A DNA stretch of 64,000 nt, taken from Luteibacter jiangsuensis (GTDB lineage: Bacteria > Pseudomonadota > Gammaproteobacteria > Xanthomonadales > Rhodanobacteraceae). The stretch spans positions 124,001 to 188,000 of the forward strand of contig NZ_JAAQQR010000006.1 of NCBI RefSeq assembly GCF_011742555.1, given 5' to 3'. Every line of letters starts with the position of its first letter. Position 1 is the first letter of the stretch. Under the pieces are notes generated by a model that was given only the letters and a program-made list of their open reading frames with translations, was not told where the DNA came from and did no database searches. Below, piece by piece: positions 48,869 through 60,542 of this stretch. The position numbers and the translations under genes are program-made.

Positions 48869-50071
48869 ATGGCCATCCAGACCCCCACCCGCAAGCCCCT
48901 CCCCATCGAAGTGCGCGGCAGCGCCAGCCAGCCGCTCGGCATGAGCCCCAGCCAGTTCCTGCGCGACTACTGGCAGAAACGGCCGCTGCTCATCCGCAAC
49001 GCCTTCCCCGACTTCCAGCCGCCAATCGAGCCGAACGACCTGGCCGGGCTGGCCTGCGAGGAAAGCGTGCTCGCTCGCCTCATCGTGCACGACGAGAAAC
49101 GCGACCGCTGGACGGTGAAGAACGGGCCGTTCGCGGAAGCGGAATTCGGCAAGACACCGAAGCGCGACTGGACCCTGCTGGTGCAGGACGTGGACAAGTG
49201 GGACGCCGACGTGGCCGCCCTTCTCGACCACTTCGCCTTCTTGCCGAGCTGGCGCGTCGACGACATCATGATCTCGTACGCGGAGGACGGCGGCGGTGTG
49301 GGTGCCCATGTCGACCAGTACGACGTGTTCCTGCTGCAAGGGGTCGGCGAACGGCATTGGGCGATCAGCGACGACCCGGACGCGCCGCTCGACTTCCGCG
49401 ACGACGTGGAGCTGAAGCAGCTGAAGGTGTTCGAACCCACCCACGAGTGGCTGCTCGAGCCGGGCGACATGCTCTACCTCCCGCCGGGCGTGCCGCACGA
49501 CGGCGTCGCCATCGGCGACTGCATGACGATCTCCATCGGCATGCGCGCCCCCTCGCAGGCGGAGCTCACCGTCGATCTGTCCGACTTCCTCGCCGAGCGG
49601 ATGCCCGAGGAACTGCGCTATACCGATCCCGACCTGGCACCCGCGAAGCGTGCCGGCGAGATCGACAACGCGGCCCTGAACCGTCTGCGCCAGGCGCTGC
49701 CCTTCGCCGCGGCGCTCGACCGCGACCTGCTGGCCGACTGGTTCGGCCGCTTCATCACGCGCTACCGGAACGCCCAGATGGCCGCGGCGCCGCCAAAGGC
49801 CACGACCGAGGCAGCGCTCGACAAGGCGCTGGCCGCGGGCGCCACGCTGGTCCGTCATCCCTACGCGCGCCTTGCGTGGATCAAGGGCAAGAAGGACGCC
49901 ACTCTTTACGTCAGCGGCCAGGCCTACGACTGCCCCGCCGCGCTCGCCGAGCGGCTCGCGGGCGAGCGCGAACTCGCCTTCGAGCGGGGTCCGGACGCCA
50001 GGGAGAAGGCGGTGCTGCTCACTCTCGTGAACGACGGCCACCTGGGCGTGCGCAAGGGCCGCCGGCGGTGA
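48869..50071 (+). CDS. roxA: 50S ribosomal protein L16 3-hydroxylase (RoxA/YcfD-type oxygenase)
   Basis: A 400-residue JmjC-type, Fe(II)/2-oxoglutarate oxygenase. The iron ligands are in HVDQYDVF (H147, D149) and VPHDGVA (H210). YWQKRPLLIRNAFP near the N-terminus and the dimerisation/winged helix C-terminal part match the YcfD family, which hydroxylates an arginine of ribosomal protein L16. The length is near that of E. coli RoxA (373) plus a small extension. It starts 10 bases after the secreted protein and overlaps the next gene (GTGA at 50068-50071), so the two should be co-translated. Confidence 0.88.
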   Translation: MAIQTPTRKPLPIEVRGSASQPLGMSPSQFLRDYWQKRPLLIRNAFPDFQPPIEPNDLAGLACEESVLARLIVHDEKRDRWTVKNGPFAEAEFGKTPKRDWTLLVQDVDKWDADVAALLDHFAFLPSWRVDDIMISYAEDGGGVGAHVDQYDVFLLQGVGERHWAISDDPDAPLDFRDDVELKQLKVFEPTHEWLLEPGDMLYLPPGVPHDGVAIGDCMTISIGMRAPSQAELTVDLSDFLAERMPEELRYTDPDLAPAKRAGEIDNAALNRLRQALPFAAALDRDLLADWFGRFITRYRNAQMAAAPPKATTEAALDKALAAGATLVRHPYARLAWIKGKKDATLYVSGQAYDCPAALAERLAGERELAFERGPDAREKAVLLTLVNDGHLGVRKGRRR

Positions 50072-50562
50072 CCGCGCGGGCGGACATGCTGCTGGCCGCC
50101 GATGACCGGGCCGGTCTGGAAGCCGCCCATGTCCGCCTGCTCGCCGCCGCCCGGCACCGCGTGTGCATCTACCTGCCCCAGCTGGAAGCGGGCCTGCTGG
50201 ACGGCGAAGCGGCGCTGGCCGAACTGCGCCGGGTCGCCACGAGCGGCCGGCAGGCCCAGATCCGCATCCTTACCCATGACGCCGAACGCGCTCATCGCGA
50301 GGGCCACCGCCTGCTGGCCCTCGCCCAGCGCCTGCCCACCGCGATCGGTGTCCGCGTGCCGACCGAGGACGCCCAGCTGCGCTACGGATCGGCCTTCACC
50401 ACCGACTGCGCCGGTGGCTTTCTGTTCAGGCCCGTCGCCACCCGCTACGAGGCCCGCGGGTCCCTGGACGACCCCGGTGAGACCTCTCGTCTGACCGCTT
50501 ATTTCGAGGAAGTCTGGGAGCGGGCGGAACCGGCGTGGCAGATAAGACCACTCGGTATCTGA
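50068..50562 (+). CDS. conserved protein coupled to roxA, unknown function
   Basis: A 164-residue protein starting at GTG 50068, overlapping the roxA stop. Blocks such as HRVCIYLPQLEAGLLDGEAA, RQAQIRILTHDAERA, EDAQLRYGSAFTTD and SRLTAYFEEVWERAEPAWQI resemble the non-acetyltransferase part of the GNAT-linked protein found after roxA in Pseudomonas and Xanthomonas (the DUF7931 type, as I recall). No GNAT domain is present here. The HTH-free, phospholipase-D-like pattern suggests a fold without visible catalytic residues (no HxK pair). Function unknown; coupling suggests a role with ribosome modification. Confidence 0.7.
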   Translation: MTARADMLLAADDRAGLEAAHVRLLAAARHRVCIYLPQLEAGLLDGEAALAELRRVATSGRQAQIRILTHDAERAHREGHRLLALAQRLPTAIGVRVPTEDAQLRYGSAFTTDCAGGFLFRPVATRYEARGSLDDPGETSRLTAYFEEVWERAEPAWQIRPLGI

Positions 50563-50587
50563 CGCAAATCGAAAACTGCGTTTCAGG

Positions 50588-50618
50588 TTGGCGCGGCGCA
50601 GCAGCACGGGGCTATAAT
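50588..50618 (+). promoter_or_regulatory. likely promoter of the sucAB-lpd operon
   Basis: A perfect -10, TATAAT (50613-50618), lies 77 bases before the sucA start. The best -35 is TTGGCG (50588-50593) with a 19-base spacer. The -10 is strong and the -35 weak. Confidence 0.5.
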
Positions 50619-50694
50619 TAACGGATTCTTATGCCGCAGGCTCTCCCCACGTGCCTCGCGGCGGCCCGTCCTTTTCGTGTGTGCCGGTGGTGAC

Positions 50695-53544
50695 GTGAGC
50701 GCAAACCTGATCCGCGAGTTTTCCGAATCCTCCCAACTCGCCGGCGGCAACGCCGATTACGTAGAACAAGTCTACGAAGCCTGGCTGGCCGATCCCGGCT
50801 CCGTCCCGGCCGAATGGGACGCCTATTTCAAGGGTTTCAAGGGCCGGGAGGCAGGCGACGTCGCCCACTCCGGCGCCATTGCCCGCATCGAGGCGGCGCA
50901 GAAACAGCGGCGCGTCGCCGCCGCCGGCCCCGCCGGTCCGGTCGACAATGCGTACGCGCAGAAGCAGGCCGGCGTGTTGCGCCTGCTCACGGCCTATCGC
51001 TCGCGCGGCCACATCGCCGCCAAGCTCGACCCGCTGGGCCTCACCGTTCCGGATATCGAAACGCCCGACCTCGGCCTGCCCTTCCACGGGCTCTCCGACG
51101 CGGATCTGGACACCGAGTTCGACGCCGGCAGCTTCGCCGGTGGCGGCCACCGGATGAAGCTGCGCGAGCTTCTCGCGAAGCTCAAGCAGATCTACACCGG
51201 CACGGTCGGCGCCGAGTTCATGTATATCTCCGACCACGACCAGCGCGCGTGGATCCACTCGCGCCTGGAACAGGCCGGCGGTTCGCCCGGCCTGCAAAAG
51301 GCGGAAAAGCTGCGCGTGCTCGAGGCGCTCACGGCCGCGGAAGGCCTCGAGCGTTACCTGCACACGAAATACGTCGGCCAGAAGCGCTTCTCGCTGGAAG
51401 GCGGTGACAGCCTCATCCCCATGGTCGACGACGTCGTCCGCGCGGCGGGCGACAACGGCGTGAAGGAAGTGGTCATCGGCATGGCCCACCGCGGCCGCCT
51501 CAACGTGCTGGTGAACATCCTCGGAAAGGCGCCCTCGCAGCTCTTCAACGAGTTCGAAGGCAAGTTCGAGCACGACGACAGCCCCATCCACTCCGGCGAC
51601 GTGAAGTACCACATGGGCTTCTCGGCCGACGTCAAGACGCCGAACGGCGGCGTGCATGTGGCGCTGGCCTTCAATCCGTCGCACCTCGAGATCGTGAATC
51701 CGGTGGTCGCCGGCTCCGTGCATGCGCGCCAGGCGCGCCGCCGCGACACCGCGCGCGACAAGTCGCTGGCCGTGCTCATCCACGGCGACGCCGCCTTCGC
51801 GGGCCAGGGCGTCAACATGGAGCTGATGCAGATGTCGCAGGCCCGCGGCTTCGCGATCGGCGGCACGCTCCATCTCGTGGTGAACAACCAGGTGGGCTTC
51901 ACCACCTCCAAGCGCGAAGACGCACGTTCCACCCTCTACTGCACCGACCTCGCCAAGATGGTCAATGCGCCGGTGTTCCACGTGAACGGCGACGACCCGG
52001 AAGCCGTGATCCAGGTCACGCGCCTGGCCTACGAGTTCCGCAAGCGCTTCAAGAAGGACGTGGTGATCGACCTCGTCTGCTACCGCCGTCACGGCCATAA
52101 CGAGGCCGACGAGCCGGCGGCCACGCAGCCGCTGATGTACCAGGTCATCCGCAAGCGCCCCACCACGCGCGATCTCTACGCGCAGCAGCTGGTGAAGGAA
52201 TCGGCCATCGGCGCCGACGACGGCCAGAAGATGCTCGACGACTACCGCGCCCGCCTCGAGAAGGGCGAGCCGCTGATCGCCATCGATCCGAACCCGGTGC
52301 GCGACATCCCGGTCGACTGGACCCGCTTCCAGGGCAACAGCCTGTCGATGGACGTCGACACCGGCGTGTCGCGCGAGCAGATGGCCAAGGTGCTCGACGC
52401 CATCCTCGACGTGCCCGCCGACATCACGCTGCACTCGCGCGTGGCCAAGATCTACGAAGACCGCCGCAAGATGGCCGCGGGCGAACTCCCCGGTGACTGG
52501 GGCTTCGCCGAGAACCTCGCGTACGGCACGCTGATCGCCGAAGGCAACGACCTCCGCGTCGTGGGCCAGGACGCAGGCCGCGGCACGTTCTTCCACCGCC
52601 ACGCGGTGCTGCACGACCAGAAGACCGGCGACACCCTGCTCCCGCTGTCCAAAGTGCGCGCCGACGCCCGCGTCGAGGTCATCGACTCGCTGCTCTCCGA
52701 AGAAGCCGTCATGGCCTTCGAGTACGGCGAAGCCACCACCTCGCCCGACCAGCTCACGATCTGGGAAGGCCAGTTCGGCGACTTTGCCAACGGCGCCCAG
52801 GTGGTGATCGACCAGTTCATCAGCTCCGGCGAAGCCAAGTGGGACCGCCTCTGCGGCCTCGCGCTGTTCCTGCCGCACGGCTACGAAGGCCAGGGCCCGG
52901 AGCACTCCTCGGCCCGCCTCGAGCGCTTCCTGCAACTGTGCGCGCTGGACAACATGCAGGTGTGCGTGCCCACCACGCCCGCCCAGGCCTTCCACATGAT
53001 TCGCCGCCAGCAGGTGCGCCCGGTGCGCAAGCCGCTGATCGTCATGACGCCGAAGTCGCTGCTCCGCCACAAGCTGGCCGTTTCGTCGCTGGACGAACTG
53101 GCCACCGGCCGCTTCCAGCTCGTGATCGGCGAACATCGCGACCTGCCGGCGAAGAAGGTGAAGCGCGTGGTGCTGTGCTCGGGCAAGGTCTACTACGACC
53201 TGCTCGAGGAATCCGAAAAGCGCGGCCTCACCGACGTGGCCATCGTCCGCATCGAGCAGCTTTACCCGTTCCCGCGCCCGGAAGTCTCGGCCGAACTGGA
53301 AAAATACCCTTCCGCCAAGGAAGTGGTGTGGTGCCAGGAAGAACCGATGAACCAGGGCGCCTGGTTCCAGATCCGTCACCACCTGCAGGCCTGCCTGGGT
53401 CCGAAGCACAGCCTGTCGTATGCAGGCCGTGCCCGCTCGCCGGCACCGGCCGCCGGTCACCTCAACACCCATATCGCCGAACAGACGGCGCTCGTCGAAC
53501 AGGCGCTGGTCGCGCCGGTCGGCACCGATCACGCAGCGGAGTAA
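50695..53544 (+). CDS. sucA: 2-oxoglutarate dehydrogenase E1 component SucA
   Basis: A 949-residue thiamine-diphosphate enzyme. The N-terminus reads [20 protein letters not shown], the family start. The ThDP site has [20 protein letters not shown]; other blocks are [37 protein letters not shown] and the C-terminal [12 protein letters not shown]. It decarboxylates 2-oxoglutarate and transfers succinyl to the lipoyl group of SucB. The start is GTG 50695; a GTG at 50677 is also in frame, but homology begins at MSANLIR. It opens the sucA-sucB-lpdA set, with 7 bases between sucA and sucB. Confidence 0.95.
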   Translation: MSANLIREFSESSQLAGGNADYVEQVYEAWLADPGSVPAEWDAYFKGFKGREAGDVAHSGAIARIEAAQKQRRVAAAGPAGPVDNAYAQKQAGVLRLLTAYRSRGHIAAKLDPLGLTVPDIETPDLGLPFHGLSDADLDTEFDAGSFAGGGHRMKLRELLAKLKQIYTGTVGAEFMYISDHDQRAWIHSRLEQAGGSPGLQKAEKLRVLEALTAAEGLERYLHTKYVGQKRFSLEGGDSLIPMVDDVVRAAGDNGVKEVVIGMAHRGRLNVLVNILGKAPSQLFNEFEGKFEHDDSPIHSGDVKYHMGFSADVKTPNGGVHVALAFNPSHLEIVNPVVAGSVHARQARRRDTARDKSLAVLIHGDAAFAGQGVNMELMQMSQARGFAIGGTLHLVVNNQVGFTTSKREDARSTLYCTDLAKMVNAPVFHVNGDDPEAVIQVTRLAYEFRKRFKKDVVIDLVCYRRHGHNEADEPAATQPLMYQVIRKRPTTRDLYAQQLVKESAIGADDGQKMLDDYRARLEKGEPLIAIDPNPVRDIPVDWTRFQGNSLSMDVDTGVSREQMAKVLDAILDVPADITLHSRVAKIYEDRRKMAAGELPGDWGFAENLAYGTLIAEGNDLRVVGQDAGRGTFFHRHAVLHDQKTGDTLLPLSKVRADARVEVIDSLLSEEAVMAFEYGEATTSPDQLTIWEGQFGDFANGAQVVIDQFISSGEAKWDRLCGLALFLPHGYEGQGPEHSSARLERFLQLCALDNMQVCVPTTPAQAFHMIRRQQVRPVRKPLIVMTPKSLLRHKLAVSSLDELATGRFQLVIGEHRDLPAKKVKRVVLCSGKVYYDLLEESEKRGLTDVAIVRIEQLYPFPRPEVSAELEKYPSAKEVVWCQEEPMNQGAWFQIRHHLQACLGPKHSLSYAGRARSPAPAAGHLNTHIAEQTALVEQALVAPVGTDHAAE

Positions 53545-53551
53545 GACAAGC

Positions 53552-54760
53552 ATGTCCATCGAAGTCAAAGTCCCGGTCCTGCCCGAGTCGGTCTCCGACG
53601 CGCTCATCGCCACCTGGCACAAGAAGGCCGGCGACGCGGTCAAGCGCGACGAAAACCTCCTCGACCTCGAGACCGACAAGGTCGTCCTCGAAGTGCCGGC
53701 ACCCGTCGACGGCGTGCTGAAGGAAATCAAGTTCGAGGAAGGCGCCACCGTCACCAGCAATCAGGTGATCGCCGTGATCGAGGAAGGCGCCGCCGCTGCC
53801 GCGCCGGCCCCGGCCGCTGCCCCGGCTGCCGCTGAAGCACCGAAGGCCGAAAAGGCCGAAACCAAGGAAGCCCCGAAGGGCGTCGACGAACTGTCCCCGG
53901 CCGGCCGCCGCGTGGCCGTGGAAGAAAACATCGACCCGTCCAAGGTTGCCGGCACCGGCCGCGACGGCCGTGTCACGAAGGAAGACCTGGTCAACGCCAG
54001 CAAGGGCGGCGCCGCCCCGGCCGCCGCTTCGGCACCGGCCGCGAAGCCCACCCCGGGCAGCCGTCCGGAAGAGCGCGTGCCGATGACCCGCATCCGCACC
54101 CGCATCGCCGAGCGCCTGATGCAGTCGAAGAACTCCATCGCCATGCTCACCTCGTTCAACGAAGTGAACCTCGCCGAGGTGGTGAAGCTGCGCAAGGCGC
54201 TGGGCGAACAGTTCGAAAAGGCCAACGGCGTGAAGCTGGGCTTCATGAGCTTCTTCGTGAAGGCCGCCACCGAGGCACTGAAGCGCTACCCGGTGATCAA
54301 CGCCTCCGTCGACGGCAACGACATCATCTACCACGGGTACCAGGACATCTCGATCGCCGTGTCGACCGACAAGGGCCTGGTCACGCCGGTGCTTCGCGAC
54401 GTGCAGGACATGTCCTTCGCCGACGTCGAGAAGGGCATCATCGGCTACGCCAAGAAGGCGCGTGACGGCAAGCTCGGCCTGGACGACCTCCAGGGCGGCA
54501 CCTTCACGATCACCAACGGCGGCACCTTCGGCTCGCTGCTGTCCACCCCGATCGTGAACCCGCCGCAGAGCGCCATCCTGGGCATGCACACCATCAAGGA
54601 GCGCCCGGTGGTCGAGAACGGCCAGGTGGTGGCGGCCCCGATGATGTACATCGCCCTGTCGTACGACCACCGCATCATCGACGGCCGCGACGCCGTGCTG
54701 TTCCTGGTCGACATCAAGAACCAGCTGGAAAACCCGCAGCGGATGCTGCTCGGCCTGTAA
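53552..54760 (+). CDS. sucB: dihydrolipoyl succinyltransferase E2 component SucB
   Basis: A 402-residue enzyme. A lipoyl domain occupies residues 1-77, with [12 protein letters not shown] containing the lipoylated Lys. An Ala/Pro/Lys linker leads to the E3-binding domain ([34 protein letters not shown]) and the catalytic domain (about 180-402), with [13 protein letters not shown] as the active site (HxxxD). It forms the 24-mer core of the complex. It starts 7 bases after sucA. A short hairpin follows the stop, with a run of T. Confidence 0.95.
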   Translation: MSIEVKVPVLPESVSDALIATWHKKAGDAVKRDENLLDLETDKVVLEVPAPVDGVLKEIKFEEGATVTSNQVIAVIEEGAAAAAPAPAAAPAAAEAPKAEKAETKEAPKGVDELSPAGRRVAVEENIDPSKVAGTGRDGRVTKEDLVNASKGGAAPAAASAPAAKPTPGSRPEERVPMTRIRTRIAERLMQSKNSIAMLTSFNEVNLAEVVKLRKALGEQFEKANGVKLGFMSFFVKAATEALKRYPVINASVDGNDIIYHGYQDISIAVSTDKGLVTPVLRDVQDMSFADVEKGIIGYAKKARDGKLGLDDLQGGTFTITNGGTFGSLLSTPIVNPPQSAILGMHTIKERPVVENGQVVAAPMMYIALSYDHRIIDGRDAVLFLVDIKNQLENPQRMLLGL

Positions 54761-56296
<1,536 letters not shown>

Positions 56297-56354
56297 TCGC
56301 CTCTTTGCCTGGAAGCCCACCTTTGCAGAAGCATGGGTGGGCTTCGTCGCTTTG

Positions 56355-56437
56355 TGTGGGAGCCGCTTCAGCGGCGATGGGTGCACGCGGCAGGGTTGCC
56401 CGCTGCCGCGGGATCGCCGGCAAAGCCGGCTCCCACA
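56355..56437 (-). repeat. GTGGGAGC-family REP element (reverse orientation)
   Basis: It starts TGTGGGAGCCGCTTCAGCGG and ends GCCGGCTCCCACA. It is the same composite as at 12513 and 33533 in reverse orientation, and lies between lpdA and the LOG-family gene. Confidence 0.9.
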
Positions 56438-56492
56438 AGTCACGACAGGCTCAAAGTCAGTCCGTCGATCTCTTTAAAGTGAGAATTCCGAG

Positions 56493-57095
56493 ATGCGTGA
56501 CATCAAAGCCCTCTGCGTCTACTGCGGTTCCAGCACCGGTTCGCATCCTGCCTATGCCGAAGCGGCACGCGCCTTCGGCACGCGCATGGCCGAAGAAGGC
56601 ATCGCCCTCGTCTACGGCGGGGGCAAGGTAGGCCTCATGGGCATCGTGGCCGATGCCGTGCTGGCCGCCGGCGGCAAGGCGATCGGGGTGATCCCGCGCC
56701 AGCTCATGGAAAAGGAAGTGGGCCACACGGGCCTCACCGAGTTGCAGGTCGTCGAAACCATGCACGAGCGCAAGACGCGCATGTACGAACTGTCGGACGC
56801 CTTCGTGGCATTGCCCGGCGGCTTCGGCACCATGGACGAGATGTTCGAGATGCTCACCTGGGCGCAGCTCGGTCTGCACAGTTACCCCTGCGCCTTCCTC
56901 GACGTTCGCGGTTTCTATCGCAACCTCTCGGCAGCCATGGACCACATGGTGGCCGAGGCCTTCGTGAAGCCGGTGCAGCGCGACCAGGTGTGGTTCGGCG
57001 AAGACATCGATGCGCTTTTCGACTGGATGCGCCACTACGAATCCATGTTCACGCCAAAGTGGATCACCGCGGCGTCCGTGGACAGCAACGTTTGA
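56493..57095 (+). CDS. LOG family protein (cytokinin-riboside phosphoribohydrolase-like)
   Basis: A 200-residue Rossmann-like protein. VYCGSSTGSHPAYAEAARAF starts the fold; YGGGKVGLMG and the family motif LPGGFGTMDEMFE carry the active-site residues. LOG proteins hydrolyse nucleotide 5'-monophosphates to base plus ribose 5-phosphate; in plants they activate cytokinins, and in bacteria the role is less clear. ATG 56493 follows a GAGAATTCCGAG stretch after the REP. The YhdH-type oxidoreductase starts 22 bases after the stop, so the two may form one operon. Confidence 0.9.
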   Translation: MRDIKALCVYCGSSTGSHPAYAEAARAFGTRMAEEGIALVYGGGKVGLMGIVADAVLAAGGKAIGVIPRQLMEKEVGHTGLTELQVVETMHERKTRMYELSDAFVALPGGFGTMDEMFEMLTWAQLGLHSYPCAFLDVRGFYRNLSAAMDHMVAEAFVKPVQRDQVWFGEDIDALFDWMRHYESMFTPKWITAASVDSNV

Positions 57096-57117
57096 TCGCC
57101 CTGAAGGGGACTTTCGC

Positions 57118-58110
57118 ATGACCGCCTTCCGCGCCTTCCGCATCCATCAGGACGACGCCGGCTACCGCGCCGGCATCGAAACCATGGACACCGAGGCCCT
57201 TTCGCCGGGCGAGGTACTGGTTCGGGCCGAGTGGTCGTCGGTCAATTACAAGGACGCGCTCGCCGGCACCGGCAAGGGCAAGATCCTGCGAACGTTCCCC
57301 TTGAACGGCGGCATCGACGTGGCCGGCACCGTGGTCGCGTCCACCGATCCGTCCTTCCGCGAGGGCGACAAGGTGCTCGCCACCGGCAGCGGCCTCTCCG
57401 AGACACGCGACGGCGGTTACGGCGAGTACGTTCGCCTCCCGGCCGCGTGGACCGTCGCCCTGCCCGCCACGCTCAGCACGCGCGAAGCGATGATCATCGG
57501 CACGGCCGGCTTCACGGCCGCCCTCGCCCTGCTGCGCATGAGCGAGAACCGCCAGGCGCCCTCGCTCGGTCCCATCGCCATCACGGGCGCCACGGGCGGC
57601 GTAGGCATGCTCGGCATCGACATCTTCAGTCGTGCCGGTTACGAGGTGCATGCCATCAGCGGCAAGCCCGAGCGCTTCGATGTCCTTCGCAGCATCGGCG
57701 CCAGCCAATGTGTGGATCGTCACGAACTGGCCTTCAGTGGCCGCCCCATGGATTCCGCCCGATATGGCGGCCTGCTCGACAACGTGGGCGGCAACACGCT
57801 CGCCGGCTTCCTTCCGCTGATTGCGCCCTATGGCAACGCCGCCATCTGCGGTCTGGCCGGCAGTCCCGAACTCGCCACCACGGTCATGCCCTTCATCATC
57901 CGGGGGGTCAGCGTGCTGGGCATCGCGTCGGCGGGTACGGCCCGCGACGTTCGCGACGAGGTCTGGTGCAGGCTCGCGGGCGACTGGAAACCACGCCATC
58001 TCGACACGATCTGCACACGCGAAGTGGCACTGGACGACGTGGCAAGCGTGTTCGGGACCATGCTCGAAGGCGGCTCGTTCGGCCGGACGCTCGTCCGCAT
58101 AAACGGCTAA
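57118..58110 (+). CDS. YhdH/AcuI-type oxidoreductase
   Basis: A 330-residue medium-chain NAD(P)H oxidoreductase. VNYKDALAGTGKGKI and NGGIDVAGTVV are the substrate-side family blocks, and TGATGGVGMLGIDIFSRAGY is the cofactor site. It lacks catalytic zinc ligands. The pattern matches YhdH/YhfP, whose E. coli member (AcuI) reduces acryloyl-CoA to propionyl-CoA. ATG 57118 follows AAGGGGA. It lies 22 bases after the LOG-type gene and is followed by the PilH-type regulator about 160 bases later. Confidence 0.88.
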   Translation: MTAFRAFRIHQDDAGYRAGIETMDTEALSPGEVLVRAEWSSVNYKDALAGTGKGKILRTFPLNGGIDVAGTVVASTDPSFREGDKVLATGSGLSETRDGGYGEYVRLPAAWTVALPATLSTREAMIIGTAGFTAALALLRMSENRQAPSLGPIAITGATGGVGMLGIDIFSRAGYEVHAISGKPERFDVLRSIGASQCVDRHELAFSGRPMDSARYGGLLDNVGGNTLAGFLPLIAPYGNAAICGLAGSPELATTVMPFIIRGVSVLGIASAGTARDVRDEVWCRLAGDWKPRHLDTICTREVALDDVASVFGTMLEGGSFGRTLVRING

Positions 58111-58273
58111 CCGTTCGTAGATCCTTGCTCAGGCAGGTAATTATCGTGCCACCATTGAACCGAGCGCCATGGCCGGTAGAATGGCCCCTCGCCAGTGGCG
58201 CCACGCGCGACGTTTTTTCGTCACCGCGGTTCGCAATGAAAGAACACATCGGGCACGACCCGGGGGAAAGTGA

Positions 58274-58639
58274 ATGGCTCGCATCCTGATCGTCGACGAT
58301 TCGCCGTCGCAGTTGCTTGGAATCAAGCGCATCGTCGAGAAGCTGGGCCACGAGGCCATCACCGCCGAGGATGGCGCCCAGGGCGTGGAGGTAGCCAAGC
58401 GCGAAATCCCCGACCTGATCCTGATGGACGTGGTGATGCCGAACCTCAATGGGTTCCAGGCCACGCGCACCATCAACAAGGAAGAAACGACCAAGCACAT
58501 CCCCATCATCCTGGTCACCACGAAGGACCAGGACACCGACAAGGTGTGGGGCTTGCGGCAGGGTGCGAAGGCTTACGTCGTGAAGCCGATCAAGGAAGAG
58601 GAACTGGTCGCGGCGTTGAAGGAACACCTTCCGGCCTGA
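58274..58639 (+). CDS. pilH: PilH-like single-domain response regulator
   Basis: A 121-residue stand-alone receiver. The acidic pocket is VDDSPSQ, the phosphoacceptor Asp is in LILMDVVMPNLNG, the Thr/Ser switch is LVTTKDQD and the Lys is in VVKPIKEEEL. The wording DSPSQLLGIKRIVEKLGHEA matches xanthomonad PilH, which modulates twitching motility in the Pil-Chp system. The other pil genes (pilG, pilI, pilJ) are not in the window, so the gene name is by similarity only. ATG 58274 follows GGGGGAAAG. A REP cluster follows the stop. Confidence 0.78.
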   Translation: MARILIVDDSPSQLLGIKRIVEKLGHEAITAEDGAQGVEVAKREIPDLILMDVVMPNLNGFQATRTINKEETTKHIPIILVTTKDQDTDKVWGLRQGAKAYVVKPIKEEELVAALKEHLPA

Positions 58640-58652
58640 TCTTGTGAAAATC

Positions 58653-58883
58653 GCCTATTGCCGGCGATCTGGCCCGCTGCCGCGGGATCGCCGCTGAAGC
58701 GGCTCCCACACGAAGCTGCCGGGATTCTGTGGGGGCCGGCTCCCACACAAAGCTGCCGGAATTCTGTGGGAGCCGGCTCCCACACAAAGCTGCCGGGATT
58801 CTGTGGGAGCCGGCTTTGCCGGCGATCCCGCGGCAGCGGGCAAGTTAGCTGCGTGCCCCCTCGCCGCTGAAACGGCTCCCACA
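58653..58883 (+). repeat. cluster of GTGGGAGC-family REPs with a 37-bp tandem unit
   Basis: A 37-bp unit containing GCTGCCGGAATTCTGTGGGA and the palindrome GGGAGCCGGCTCCC occurs about two and a half times (58717-58800), flanked by the usual REP halves on both sides. The cluster lies between the PilH-type gene and the convergent cbpA. It is an expanded form of the elements at 33533 and 61034. Confidence 0.9.
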
Positions 58884-58891
58884 TGGAACGA

Positions 58892-59797
58892 TTAACCCCG
58901 CCGCGGATCGAACCCCGCGAACGCGTCCTTGAACTCGGCGTACGCCGCCTGCTCTTCGTGCGTTTCGGGCACCGGCACGCGAATCTCCAGCACCACGATC
59001 TGGTCGCCCGGCTCCGAACCCGGCAGGCCCCGCCCTTTCAGGCGCAGCTTGCGTCCCGACTGCGAACCCGGCGGAATGCGCAGGTCCACGTGCCCGCCCA
59101 GCGTGGGCACCGGCACCGTCGCCCCGAGCGCCGCTTCCCATGGCGTGATAGGCAGCACGTGGGTCACCGTGCGGCCGTCGAGGCGGAAGCGCGCATCGTC
59201 GCGGATACCGATCTCGAGCAGCAGATCGCCCGAGGGGCCGCCGCCTGAACCCGGATGCCCCTGCCCGCCCAGCCTGATCGTCTGGCCGGAGGTGATGCCT
59301 GCCGGAATCTTCACTTCCAGCACGCGCTCGCCACCCGAGGCATCGTTCAGCACGACGCGCGTCTTGCCGCCGTAGTACGCCGTCTGCAGGTCGGTCTCGA
59401 TCTTTGCCTGGATGTCGCGGCCACGCCGGGCCTGCTGCTGGCCGCGGGCACGCCCGCCACCGAACAGGCTTTCGAAGAAGTCGCTGAAGTCGCCGCCACC
59501 GCGGCCCCCCATGTCGCCGAAATCGAAGCCACCGCCCTGCCCCCAACCCGGCGGCGGGCGGAACTGTTCGCCCTGGCGGTAGCCGCCGGCGCGGAACTGG
59601 TCGTAGGCGCGGCGCTTTTCGGGATCCTTCAAGGCCTCGTTGGCCTCGTTGATCGCCTTGAATTTCTCCTCCGCGCCAGCGTCCTTGTTCTTGTCGGGGT
59701 GGTATTTGCGGGCAAGCTTGCGATACGCCGCCTTGATCTCGGCGTCGGTCGCGTCCGGCTTGACCCCCAATGTCTCGTAGTAATCCTTGAACTCCAC
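58892..59797 (-). CDS. cbpA: DnaJ-type co-chaperone, CbpA
   Basis: A 301-residue J-protein. The J domain (1-70) has YHPDKNKDA with the HPD motif. A Gly/Phe region ([20 protein letters not shown]) follows, then two C-terminal peptide-binding domains ([40 protein letters not shown]). There is no zinc-finger region, so it belongs to the CbpA group. It stimulates DnaK. It starts at GTG 59797 with a GGGAGA ribosome binding site, 88 bases after the hsp20 stop, so a common transcript with hsp20 is likely. Confidence 0.9.
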   Translation of the reverse strand: MEFKDYYETLGVKPDATDAEIKAAYRKLARKYHPDKNKDAGAEEKFKAINEANEALKDPEKRRAYDQFRAGGYRQGEQFRPPPGWGQGGGFDFGDMGGRGGGDFSDFFESLFGGGRARGQQQARRGRDIQAKIETDLQTAYYGGKTRVVLNDASGGERVLEVKIPAGITSGQTIRLGGQGHPGSGGGPSGDLLLEIGIRDDARFRLDGRTVTHVLPITPWEAALGATVPVPTLGGHVDLRIPPGSQSGRKLRLKGRGLPGSEPGDQIVVLEIRVPVPETHEEQAAYAEFKDAFAGFDPRRG

Positions 59798-59885
59798 AGG
59801 CTCTCCCGGGCTTGTGTCGAAAATCCAAATGGAACGCCCGCGGTGGACACGTCCACCACGGGCCAGACGCTAAGCTTAGGCCGTT

Positions 59886-60335
59886 TTAGCCCGCAGCGTT
59901 AATCGCGATGCGACGCGGTGCGCTTTCCGCCTTCTTCGGGATGGCGATTTCCAGCACGCCGTTGCGCCCCGACGCGGTGATGCCGTCGGCGTCGGCGCTC
60001 TCCGGCAGCGTGAAGCTGCGCTTGAACTGGCCGGCGACGCGCTCCACGCGGCTGAACTTGCCCTCGGCCTCGCTGGTGAACGCCTTGCGCTCGCCCTTGA
60101 TGCTGAGCACGTTCTTGTCCATCTGGATCTCGATATCGGCCAGATCCACCCCCGGCACGTCGGCCAGGATCAGGAAGCGGCCGGCTTCCTCGCGAATGTC
60201 GACGCGCGGCGCCCATGCGCTCTCGGCGGTGGTGGGGGCGGCGATATCGCTGCCGAAGAAGTGATCGAAAACACGGTTGACGTCACCGCCGAACAGCGGC
60301 GCACGACGGAACGACACCTGACGAAGCTGGTTCAT
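59886..60335 (-). CDS. small heat-shock protein Hsp20 (class with FFGSD start)
   Basis: A 149-residue alpha-crystallin protein, different in N-terminus from the one at 19245. VNRVFDHFFGSDIA precedes the crystallin domain (WAPRVDIREEAGRFLILADV, KGERKAFTSEAEGKFSRVER, RNGVLEIAIPKK), and the C-terminus has the IxI-type anchor APRRIAINAAG. It should prevent protein aggregation during heat stress. ATG 60335 has GGGAG nine bases upstream; a TTG at 60350 is in frame but less likely. A sigma-32-like promoter lies about 50-75 bases upstream. The cbpA gene follows on the same strand. Confidence 0.92.
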   Translation of the reverse strand: MNQLRQVSFRRAPLFGGDVNRVFDHFFGSDIAAPTTAESAWAPRVDIREEAGRFLILADVPGVDLADIEIQMDKNVLSIKGERKAFTSEAEGKFSRVERVAGQFKRSFTLPESADADGITASGRNGVLEIAIPKKAESAPRRIAINAAG

Positions 60336-60385
60336 CTGTTTGACTCCCAAGAAGTTTTCCGGCCCCGTGGCCGTCTGGTGATCAA

Positions 60386-60412
60386 CATATGAGCGCGCCG
60401 CCGCTATTCAAG
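60386..60412 (-). promoter_or_regulatory. sigma-32-like promoter of the hsp20-cbpA pair
   Basis: On the minus strand CTTGAA (60412-60407) is followed after 13 bases by CTCATATG (60393-60386). This is near the sigma-32 consensus CTTGAAA-N12-14-CCCCATNT. The spacing matches that of the other hsp20 promoter. Confidence 0.55.
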
Positions 60413-60542
60413 TAGATGCCCCCTGCGGTTGCCTCGCCTTCAGGTGCGCCCGCCCCGCCGGCATCGTGTTTGCCGGCGGGCGAGAGTGCGGGCCCGCGTG
60501 CTTGACGTAGACTGGGTCCTTTCTTTCCTACAAGGCTTTGCC

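Noticed and set aside
50629-53760. 1043-codon minus-strand frame opposite sucA
   Set aside because: A shadow of the GC-rich sucA sequence; the plus-strand product is certain.
58717-58800. Tandem units considered as a CRISPR array
   Set aside because: There are no unique spacers; the unit repeats directly and is a palindromic REP variant, and no cas gene is near.
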